From JBPYFK01 sp051984675 (GTDB lineage: Bacteria > Actinomycetota > Actinomycetes > Mycobacteriales > Pseudonocardiaceae): a stretch of DNA of 43,291 nucleotides. The stretch covers positions 1 through 43,291 of the forward strand of contig JBPYFK010000010.1 of NCBI GenBank assembly GCA_051984675.1. Reading direction: 5' to 3'. Positions 23,918-30,771 of the stretch are shown here, piece after piece. Below the pieces are notes generated by a model. That model made no database searches and had not been told where the DNA came from. It saw only the letters and a program-made list of their open reading frames with translations. A program made the translations under genes and the position numbers. The number at the start of each line of letters is the position of its first letter. Position 1 is the stretch's first letter.

Positions 23918-24011
23918 ACTCGTTCTTGTTGCCGGGTTCCGGTTGCGTGTTCTTGCCACCGAGGAACCTGTCCTTGGCGCTCTGGCCGGCTTCTTTGAAA
24001 CCGTCAGATGA
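23918..24011 (-). other. In-frame coding-like extension after tadA stop, no start codon
   Basis: Directly after the tadA TGA, the same frame continues for 31 sense codons (SSDGFKEAGQSAKDRF..., ending PEPGNKNE) to another TGA. The codons are of the GC-ending type expected of real genes here, and the peptide is hydrophilic and Gly/Lys-rich. No ATG, GTG or TTG lies in frame. It could be a remnant of a small gene, a readthrough tail or chance. Confidence 0.25.
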
Positions 24012-24488
24012 TCAACGTTGGCGTTCGAAGAAGTCGTCGAGCAGCGCTACGCACTCGTCCGCCAGCACCCCGCCGACGACCTCCGGTCGGTGGTTGAGCC
24101 GACGATCTCGCACCACGTCCCACAGCGAGCCGACCGCGCCGGTTTTCGGTTCCCACGCGCCGAACACCACCCGCGTGACCCGGGCCAGCACCAGCGCTCC
24201 GGCGCACATCGTGCAGGGCTCCACCGTCACGGCCAGCGTGCAGCCCTCCAGGCGCCAGCCGTCGCCGTAGACGCGGGCCGCCTCCCGCAGCGCCAGGATC
24301 TCGGCGTGTGCGGTCGGATCACCGTTGGCTTCGCGCGCGTTGTGCGCCCTGGCCAGCAGAGTTCCGTCCGGTGCGGCCACCACCGCGCCGACCGGCACGT
24401 CCCGTGTGGACACGACCTCGGAGGCCACATCCAGGGCAGCACGCACCAACTCGCGGTCCCGCGGACCGCCGGAAACGTCCCCGCTCAT
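24012..24488 (-). CDS. tadA: tRNA-specific adenosine deaminase TadA
   Basis: TadA converts adenosine 34 to inosine in tRNA-Arg(ACG), allowing it to read CGU, CGC and CGA. The 158-residue product has the deaminase zinc site: His61 with catalytic Glu63 in TAHAEI, and Cys92/Cys95 in EPCTMCAGAL. FGAWEPKTGAVGS and the C-terminal LLDDFFERQR are also typical. ATG 24488 overlaps the stop of the upstream gene as ATGA, so the pair is translationally coupled. A fragment of a tRNA-Arg(ACG), TadA's substrate type, appears at 42.8 kb. Confidence 0.95.
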   Translation of the reverse strand: MSGDVSGGPRDRELVRAALDVASEVVSTRDVPVGAVVAAPDGTLLARAHNAREANGDPTAHAEILALREAARVYGDGWRLEGCTLAVTVEPCTMCAGALVLARVTRVVFGAWEPKTGAVGSLWDVVRDRRLNHRPEVVGGVLADECVALLDDFFERQR

Positions 24489-24973
24489 TTCTCGAGTCGC
24501 TCCACCACACCGGAGAACTGGGAAGCGAAACCGCAGCGCTGGGCGATCATCTCCAGCTGCTCGTCCGGGTACAGATCCACCTCTTCGATGATCACGAGCA
24601 GCTCGCCCTCGGGGAGCCCGAGGTCGGAGAGAATGGCGAGATTGCCCTCCGGCCACACCTCGTCGTCATCCTCATCCGGCGGGTCCACGCGCAGCAGGTC
24701 CAGGACGTCCGCGGCGATGTCGTAGTCCAGAGCCGCGGCCGCGTCCGACAGCAGCAGCTCTACGCCACCGGGAATCGGCCGGATGAGCACGAAGAACTCG
24801 TCGTCCACATTGCACATGCCGAAGACGGCGCCGGTCGAGCGCAGCTCGCGCAAAGCCGTAATGGCGTTGTCCAGGCCCACCAACACCGAGCTGTCCATCG
24901 CGCTACACCGCCATCTGCCGTCCTCCCGGACGACAGCGACAGCGAAGCCCGCGACCGGCTCCTGCACCGTCAT
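24485..24973 (-). CDS. tRNA adenosine deaminase-associated protein
   Basis: This 162-residue acidic protein is of the type regularly found immediately upstream of tadA in actinobacteria. It has VAGFAVAVVREDGRWRCSAM at the N-terminus, ALRELRSTGAVFGMCNVDDE in the middle, and an Asp/Glu-rich centre (DPPDEDDDEVWPEGNLAILS). Its function is not established; the coupling to tadA suggests a partner or regulator. ATG 24973 is taken because the family-like sequence begins there, although no strong ribosome site precedes it. An earlier TTG would extend into the divergent tyrA gene. Confidence 0.85.
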   Translation of the reverse strand: MTVQEPVAGFAVAVVREDGRWRCSAMDSSVLVGLDNAITALRELRSTGAVFGMCNVDDEFFVLIRPIPGGVELLLSDAAAALDYDIAADVLDLLRVDPPDEDDDEVWPEGNLAILSDLGLPEGELLVIIEEVDLYPDEQLEMIAQRCGFASQFSGVVERLEK

Positions 24974-25069
24974 ACGAACACCGTAAGGCGTGCGAACGCC
25001 ACCCGAAAGCACTAGTGCCACGCTTAACCTTCCTGAGTCCTTGCTGACGCGTGTTCGCCGCTCATCCGG

Positions 25070-26164
25070 GTGGTCGAGATGGGGGTCACCAAGCGGCTGG
25101 TTCGGCTGGGGCAAGATGGCGGCGTGCGTGCCGTGTGCGTGATCGGGTTGGGTTTGATAGGCGGTTCCGTGCTGCGTGCCGCCGCCGAGGCCGGGCGCCC
25201 CACCTGGGGCGCGACCGCCTCGGCGGCCGAGACGGAAGCCGCGCGGGCGGACGGCTACACCGTCGCCGACAGCGTCGAAGCGGCCTTGCGGCGGGCGGCC
25301 GACGAGCAGGCACTCGTCGTCCTCGCGACACCGCTACCGGCAGTGCGAGAGGTACTCCGTCAGGTGACCTGGCATGCCCCGGACGTGTGGCTGACCGACG
25401 TTGTCAGCGTGAAGGAGCCCGTGGCCGACGAAGTGCGTCGCCTGCTGCCGGCCGCCCGATATGCCGGAGGTCACCCGATGGCGGGAACCTCGGCGTCGGG
25501 CTGGTCCGCCGGCAGCGCGACACTCTTCCGTGGCGCGGCCTGGGTCGTCACCGCCGAGGACGAGACCGACCTCGCGGCATGGCGGGAGTCGGCGGAGCTC
25601 GCACTGGACTGCGGCGCCCACGTGGTACCCGCCTCCGCCGCCGAGCACGATTCGGCGGTGGCCCGGATTTCGCACCTGCCGCACCTGCTCGCGGCGGTCC
25701 TGGCCGCCGTGGGCTCCGACGGCGGCCCGCTGGCACTGTCGCTGGCAGCCGGATCTTTCCGGGACGGAACGCGGGTGGCGGGAAGCTCTCCCACACTCGT
25801 CCGCGCCATGACCGAAGGGAACCGGGCCGCGCTGCTGGACGCGGTGGACGACGCGCTCGGGCGGCTCGGCGCGGCCCGGGGGTCACTCGCGAGCACCGGC
25901 TCCCTGAAGTCCACTGTGGACTCCGGCCACCACGCGCACGCCGCGCTGGAAGCGCTCGGTGCCGCCGAGCGCGAGCGCACCAGCGTGCGCCTCGACTCGG
26001 CGGACGCCGCGCGGCGGTTGCGCGCCATCGGCGCACGCGGCGGGCGCGTCGTCAACCTCAGCGACGGCGAAGCCGTCGCTGAGGTGCCGACGGCCGGCGC
26101 GTCCGCCGGGCCGGCCGGAGGCCCGGGCGGCGCCTCGGCCGGGGATGCCTCCGGCGAGCGGTAG
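25070..26164 (+). CDS. tyrA: Prephenate dehydrogenase
   Basis: The enzyme oxidatively decarboxylates prephenate to 4-hydroxyphenylpyruvate in tyrosine synthesis. It has a Rossmann NAD(P) site (VCVIGLGLIGGSVLRAA), VVLATPLPAVREVL, DVVSVKEPVADEV, and the substrate-site motif GGHPMAGTSASGW with its conserved His, followed by the helical dimerisation domain. The true start may be GTG 25124 (MRAVCVIGLGL...); the first 18 residues of the longer form are not family-like. The last 30 residues are a low-complexity Gly/Ala tail. It is divergent from the tadA pair, and the thiolase gene follows 33 bp later. Confidence 0.92.
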   Translation: MVEMGVTKRLVRLGQDGGVRAVCVIGLGLIGGSVLRAAAEAGRPTWGATASAAETEAARADGYTVADSVEAALRRAADEQALVVLATPLPAVREVLRQVTWHAPDVWLTDVVSVKEPVADEVRRLLPAARYAGGHPMAGTSASGWSAGSATLFRGAAWVVTAEDETDLAAWRESAELALDCGAHVVPASAAEHDSAVARISHLPHLLAAVLAAVGSDGGPLALSLAAGSFRDGTRVAGSSPTLVRAMTEGNRAALLDAVDDALGRLGAARGSLASTGSLKSTVDSGHHAHAALEALGAAERERTSVRLDSADAARRLRAIGARGGRVVNLSDGEAVAEVPTAGASAGPAGGPGGASAGDASGER

Positions 26165-26197
26165 TGCCGGCTCGCCGGAATCGGCCAGGATGGTCGT

Positions 26198-27397
26198 ATG
26201 CCTCGTGCGTTGCTGCTCGACGCCGCCCGCACGCCGTTCGGCCGTTACCGGGGCGGCCTGTCCGGTGTCCGCGTGGACGACCTCGCTGCCCTACCCATCG
26301 CTGAGCTGCTGAAACGCCATGCTGGCGGCGGGACCGGCAGGCTCGATCCCGCGTGCATCGACGACGTCGTCTACGGCAACACCAACGGGGCTGGGGAGGA
26401 GAACCGCAATGTCGCCCGGATGGCCGGGTTGCTGGCGGGCCTGCCGCACACCGTTCCGGGGGTCACGGTCAACCGCCTGTGCGGCTCGGGCGGGGAATCC
26501 CTCGCGCAGGCCGCGCGGCTGGTCCGCGCCGGCGACGCCGAGCTGGTGCTGGCCGGCGGGGTCGAAGGCATGAGCCGCGCACCGTTCGTCATCCCCAGGA
26601 CCGAGCAGCCGTTGCCGGACCAGATGGAAGCCGTGTCCACGACACTCGGTTGGCGCCTGGTCAACCCGAAGATGCTTCCAGAATGGACGGTCCCGCTGGG
26701 CACGGCCGCCGAGCAGGTCGCGGTCGAGCTCGGCATCAACCGCGCGGAGATGGACGCGTATGCGTTGCGCTCGCACCGCCGTGCGGCGGCTGCCTGGGAT
26801 GCCAGCCTGCACGACGGGTTCGTGTTCCCGGTGGCGACCCCGAATGGCGGCGCGGTGCGTCGAGACGAGTCGGTACGCCCGGACACCAGCGAGGCGAAGC
26901 TGGCGAAACTCCCGCCGGCCTTCTCCGAGGACGGCCCGGTGACGGCGGGGAATTCGTCGCCGCTGAGCGATGGCGCGCTGGCAGCGCTGGTCGGGACCGA
27001 GGAGTATGCCGAGCGCCTCCGGGTCGAGCCGCTCGGTGAGGTCATCGGCAGCACGACCGCGGCGGTGGAACCGCACCGCTTCGCCCTCGCGCCGGTGCCC
27101 GCGATCAACCGGTTGCTCAAGCGGATCGGGGTGACCGCCGAAGACGTGGATCTGTGGGAGGTGAACGAGGCTTTCGCCGCCGTCGTGCTCTCGGTGCTGC
27201 ACCACCTACCGGACATCGACCGGGAACGGGTCAACGTGCACGGCGGCGCGATCGCCTACGGGCACCCGCTCGGCGCGTCGATGCCCCGAACCATCATCGA
27301 CGTGTGCCGGCACCTTCGGCACCGTGGAGGTGGCCTGGGGATCGCGGCCGCCTGCGTGGGCGTCGGGCAGGGCATCGCGCTCGCGGTCCGCGTCTAG
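26198..27397 (+). CDS. Thiolase (acetyl-CoA acyltransferase, 3-oxoadipyl-CoA thiolase-like)
   Basis: This 399-residue thiolase should cleave or form 3-ketoacyl-CoA. The active site is complete: nucleophile Cys95 in VNRLCGSGGE, NEAFA, His356 in GGAIAYGHPLGAS, and Cys386 in CVGVGQG. The stretch GNTNGAGEENRNVARMAGLL resembles 3-oxoadipyl-CoA thiolases (PcaF/PaaJ) of aromatic degradation more than generic acetoacetyl-CoA thiolases, but no other pathway genes are nearby, so the substrate stays open. The start ATG 26198 fits the family N-terminus. A hairpin terminator follows. Confidence 0.92.
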   Translation: MPRALLLDAARTPFGRYRGGLSGVRVDDLAALPIAELLKRHAGGGTGRLDPACIDDVVYGNTNGAGEENRNVARMAGLLAGLPHTVPGVTVNRLCGSGGESLAQAARLVRAGDAELVLAGGVEGMSRAPFVIPRTEQPLPDQMEAVSTTLGWRLVNPKMLPEWTVPLGTAAEQVAVELGINRAEMDAYALRSHRRAAAAWDASLHDGFVFPVATPNGGAVRRDESVRPDTSEAKLAKLPPAFSEDGPVTAGNSSPLSDGALAALVGTEEYAERLRVEPLGEVIGSTTAAVEPHRFALAPVPAINRLLKRIGVTAEDVDLWEVNEAFAAVVLSVLHHLPDIDRERVNVHGGAIAYGHPLGASMPRTIIDVCRHLRHRGGGLGIAAACVGVGQGIALAVRV

Positions 27398-27421
27398 TGC
27401 CCGGCCAGCACCGCAGGGGAA

Positions 27422-27446
27422 AGGCCGCCCTGCGCGGGGGCGGCCT
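27422..27446 (+). terminator. Terminator after thiolase gene
   Basis: AGGCCGCC (27422-27429) pairs with GGCGGCCT (27439-27446) around a 9-nt loop, 25 bp after the stop codon, followed by CTCC. It is a GC-rich hairpin without a U-tract. Confidence 0.65.
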
Positions 27447-27449
27447 CTC

Positions 27450-28015
27450 CATGAGCCGCTCCGACCACTGCCGAGCCGGGCGGCTGGTGCCAGGCCCGCG
27501 CTCACCAGCCCCCGGTCGGGCGGCGAAGTCTGACCTCGGGTGGGACGGAGAACCTAGCCCGGCCGGCGATGTTCCGCGCGCCGGTGCTCCCTCGAATGGA
27601 CCACGCTAGTCCGGTATTTCGCCGATTCGTGTTATTCGCATCCAACCGCATTTTTCGCGCGCAACCGCTAATCGATCCTCCAATCGGCCAATCCTATACT
27701 CGAAAGAAATCCGCGAAGAATGACGCTACTCAGCGACTTAAGCTTTCGAACGCCACAATAAACCGGAGTATCCGCAGTTCACAAGCATGATCAGATTGCC
27801 ACAAAGTGTACGTACGAGATCTTACAACGGTGTTGTCCAGCCAACTGTGTTAAAGCGGATTTCGTTGTCGGACACTTTGAGGTGAATAGAGCGGTCCTCA
27901 TCGAGCACCCTGGCTCGGCCCTCGGTAACCATAGAGGAGCCCCGTGCAGATCCCGGCGACCAGTCGGCGAAACAGCCCGGAGAACACACACACCACAGAA
28001 AGGAAACACATTCCT
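27450..28015. other. Long gene-free region with an AT-rich island
   Basis: About 560 bases have no supported gene. From roughly 27610 to 27900 the base composition falls well below that of the surrounding genes, with runs such as CATTTTTCGCG. No ORF here has family features or a ribosome site. It may be a foreign remnant or a long promoter/leader region for the small secreted protein that follows. Confidence 0.5.
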
Positions 28016-28315
28016 ATGCGTTCCCTTACTCGTGCACTCGCGGCGACTGCTCTGGCGTTCCCCCTGGCTCTGGCCGGTGCCGGCGCCGCGCTCGCGGACG
28101 ACATGGACGGTGGCATGGACACCATGTACTTCCACCAGGCCCAGGCATACCACCAGCAGGGCTCCGATCAGGGTTCCTCCGATGCGGCCTACCTCCCGTA
28201 CGGCAAGCACAGGAAGCACCACGAGCACGCCAGCCACGTGAACCAGAACTTCGGCAACGAGGAGGAAGGCGTCGGCCAGGGCGGTCTCATCGGGCTCTCT
28301 GGAGCCGGCCACTGA
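28016..28315 (+). CDS. Small secreted protein, unknown function
   Basis: This 99-residue protein has a clear Sec signal peptide (MRSLTRALAATALAFPLALA..., cleavage likely after ALA, before DD). The mature part of about 70 residues is rich in His, Gln, Gly and Met (MDGGMDTMYFHQAQAYHQQG), then a Lys/His cluster (YGKHRKHHEHASHVNQNFG) and a glycine-rich end (GGLIGLSGAGH). There are no cysteines. ATG 28016 is preceded by AAAGGAAA. Asn-Gln-Asn and Gly/His content recalls small actinobacterial surface or metal-binding proteins, but no family is recognised. A strong terminator follows. Confidence 0.75.
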   Translation: MRSLTRALAATALAFPLALAGAGAALADDMDGGMDTMYFHQAQAYHQQGSDQGSSDAAYLPYGKHRKHHEHASHVNQNFGNEEEGVGQGGLIGLSGAGH

Positions 28316-28356
28316 CGCGTTTCACGCTTGCGAGGACAGCGGTTCACGCCGCAAGG

Positions 28357-28386
28357 AAGAGGCTCCGCCGATGTGCGGAGCCTCTT
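28357..28386 (+). terminator. Terminator of small secreted protein gene
   Basis: A perfect 12-bp stem AAGAGGCTCCGC/GCGGAGCCTCTT with a 6-nt loop lies 42 bp past the stop and is followed by CTCATG. It can serve both strands. Confidence 0.85.
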
Positions 28387-28474
28387 CTCATGCCCTGCCC
28401 GTTCTGTCCGCAGCAGACCGGTGCCCCAGATTTCCCACCCACGCGGCGAGGAGCGAAGCGGCGATGATTCCGGT

Positions 28475-28954
28475 GCGTATACAGGATGTAGAGCAGCGGG
28501 AATCCCAGCCACCCAACCGTCACGCGGTAGTTGATCCCGCCCCCGGGCGGACCAGCAGCCAGTCGAGGACCAGCACCAACGGCATGATCCGGTGCACCAC
28601 AGTGTTCACCCAGGGCAATGATGGGTCCGATCCGCCGCTCGTGCCGTCCAGTAGCAGCGCGTAGACCACCCCGGTCGTCGCCATGTAGACCGTGGCCCCA
28701 CCCCGTAACCACGCCCGACTGCCCTCCGACTCGAACGTATTGGGCGCGAGGGCCAGGCCGAGCAGCAGCACGCTCGCGCCGACGTTGCTTAGGTTCGTGA
28801 AATAGCTGAAGAAATTGGCGGCGCAGAAGTGCGGCCCGCCGGCGTGGTAGAAGAAGTTGAAGCCCACCGCACCCAGCGCTAGGAGCGCGAAGAACCCCCG
28901 CGGGATTCGGACATACCACTGCTCAGTTACGACCCCGGCTGCCGGCTCATCGAC
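28475..28954 (-). pseudogene. Frameshifted, truncated Pr6Pr-type membrane protein
   Basis: On the minus strand one frame reads EQWYVRIPRGFFALLALGAV, then GFNFFYHAGG and NFFSYFTNLSNVGASVLLLG, through GVVYALLLDG, WVNTVVHRIMPLVLVLDWLL to VRPGAG and a stop at 28520. The other frame then continues INYRVTVGWLGFPLLYILYT. Together these match the order of motifs in Pr6Pr family membrane proteins (FFSYFTxxSN, HxxMPxxxxLDWLL, WLxYPLxYxxYT). The break lies in the G/C run at 28534-28548, where one base gained or lost would restore the frame. No normal start codon lies at the N-terminus, and the usual C-terminal helix is missing, so decay is more likely than a sequencing error. Confidence 0.7.
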
Positions 28955-29049
28955 CTAGTCACGGGTATACACGAAGATTCTTCATTTTGGATCTCGTGTC
29001 ACCTCCTGCACGGCCGATCAGCGGCAGCCGGGAGACATGGGGAGGTCGC

Positions 29050-29382
29050 CTACATGACCACGTCGGCGCTGGGTGGGCGGTAGTCGACCTCCTTCTTGCT
29101 CGCTTCGTCGAGCTCAGCGGGCGTCAGCAGGACCACGGTCCTGGTCCGCACCGCCCCCGTGGCGGCGACCGTCAGGGCCACCGACGCGGCCGTGGCGTTG
29201 TCCGGCAGCTCGACGACGAGGTAGACGTCGTCCTCGCCGAATCCGAAGTAGAACGACTCGACCTTGCCGCCGAGCCTGGTGACCATGCTCCGCACGGCGT
29301 CGAGTCGCGCGGTGCCGCCCTGCCTGAGCAGCCCCTTGATCCCTTCGGACTGGTAGTTCGCGACGATCATGTATTTCGGCAT
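29050..29382 (-). CDS. GYD domain-containing protein
   Basis: This 110-residue soluble protein has MPKYMIVANYQSEGIKGLLR at the start, then RSMVTRLGGKVESFYFGFGE, DDVYLVVELPDNATAASVAL and TRTVVLLTPAELDEA, the pattern of the GYD family of ferredoxin-like small proteins. Their biochemical role is not established. ATG 29382 is chosen because the family begins at MPKYM and GGAG lies about ten bases upstream; an earlier GTG would add only eight residues. Confidence 0.88.
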   Translation of the reverse strand: MPKYMIVANYQSEGIKGLLRQGGTARLDAVRSMVTRLGGKVESFYFGFGEDDVYLVVELPDNATAASVALTVAATGAVRTRTVVLLTPAELDEASKKEVDYRPPSADVVM

Positions 29383-29659
29383 TGCGATCACGCTCCTATA
29401 ACGCACGCATCACAATGCAGATGATTACGCATCGAATTCAATCGCGCACGATGCGACGCAAATCGCGGATGGACAGGGCCAGAACTGCGCCGACTAGGTA
29501 CCAAACTAGGTGTATTCCACGGTGTCGCCCGTACCCGCGTACGTGAGCCTGGACACCATCCGAGCAGGTCAGGACGAGCAGCAGCCCCGATGATCCGGTT
29601 CTGGCCGGCCGGTTACCCCGAAAAGCAGCTTCCCCGAGCGCACTTTCCCCCGATGAATC

Positions 29660-30694
29660 ATGGATATGCCTACCGAAAACACGGTTACCCCCGAAGAATA
29701 TCCACAGACTGACGTCACGAGCCCAGTGATCCGAAACGCGCGTACGGGTGCACGCGGCCGGCACCGCGCGTCCGGGCGCCACCAGGCAGTGAGCTGGCGA
29801 CCAGAGGTGTCCCGCCCCGGGATTCCGGGTCGCCACCGAATGGCGAACCAGCCGGCACCGGCAGCGAGCCCGGTCGCACCACCGAACCGCCTCTGGCTCA
29901 TGCCTGTCGACGATCGGCAGCGTGTCGAGCTCGGCGGGCCCGTACCCACCGCCGACGGCGGGCGGTCCACCGCGCGCTGGCAGAAGGCACAGGCGGGTGC
30001 GCTGCTGGGCGCGTTGGGCGCGGTCATCGCCTTCGCGCCCACCCCATCCACCACCGAACTGCCTGGTCAGGTGGCTTCCGCAGCGCGCATCGCCCCCATC
30101 GCGCCACCCCCGCCCGCACCGCCGTCGGCGACGGTCCAGGCGGCGCCCGCACCAGCTCCGCCGAGCCAGGACAAGCCGAAGGACTCGTCGTCAGGCAAGG
30201 AGTCCGACGGGGGCAAGAAGGACGATGCGAGCAAGAGCGACAGCGGCTCGACCGACTCGAAGAAGAGCGACAGCGGCTCGGACGCGCAGGTCAAGAAGGC
30301 CGACGAGTTGATGCCCGACGGGCTGATGCCCGGAGCGGATCAAATGGCGCGGTGGATCAACACGGCGCTGAAGATCCTTCGGGACAACGGCGTCGACACG
30401 TCCAAGATCAACGCGGATGACATACGCATGATCATCAACCACGAGTCCGGGGGCAACCCGAACGCGGTCAACAACTGGGACTCCAACGCGGCGAAGGGCA
30501 CCCCGTCGAAGGGCCTGATGCAGGTCATCGCGCCGACGTTCCAGTCGTATGCGCTGCCCGGCCACAAGGACATCATGGACCCGGTGGACAACATCATCGC
30601 GGGTGTCCAGTACTCGCTTTCGCGATACGGCTCGCTCGACAGCGTGCCGGGCATCTCGGCCCTGAAAGCCGGTGGGAGCTACATGGGCTACTGA
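29660..30694 (+). CDS. Lytic transglycosylase-like protein with SLT domain
   Basis: This 344-residue protein has an N-terminal basic, disordered segment, one hydrophobic helix at about residues 112-128 (AGALLGALGAVIAFAP), a Pro/Ala then Lys/Ser/Asp low-complexity linker (about 140-210), and a C-terminal SLT domain. Catalytic Glu262 is in IINHESGGNP, followed by NNWDSNAAKGTPSKGLMQVI and the conserved GVQYSLSRYGS. It should cleave peptidoglycan outside the membrane, tethered by the single helix. The ATG at 29660 has no good ribosome site; ATG 29666 is equally possible. Similar SLT proteins are common in actinobacteria. Confidence 0.87.
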   Translation: MDMPTENTVTPEEYPQTDVTSPVIRNARTGARGRHRASGRHQAVSWRPEVSRPGIPGRHRMANQPAPAASPVAPPNRLWLMPVDDRQRVELGGPVPTADGGRSTARWQKAQAGALLGALGAVIAFAPTPSTTELPGQVASAARIAPIAPPPPAPPSATVQAAPAPAPPSQDKPKDSSSGKESDGGKKDDASKSDSGSTDSKKSDSGSDAQVKKADELMPDGLMPGADQMARWINTALKILRDNGVDTSKINADDIRMIINHESGGNPNAVNNWDSNAAKGTPSKGLMQVIAPTFQSYALPGHKDIMDPVDNIIAGVQYSLSRYGSLDSVPGISALKAGGSYMGY

Positions 30695-30771
30695 GGACCG
30701 GCCTGACGGCCAGCGGTCGCAGGGCACCTCAAGCCGGATCGTTCCGGGCGTGCGGTGTCCTGCTGCCGCTG

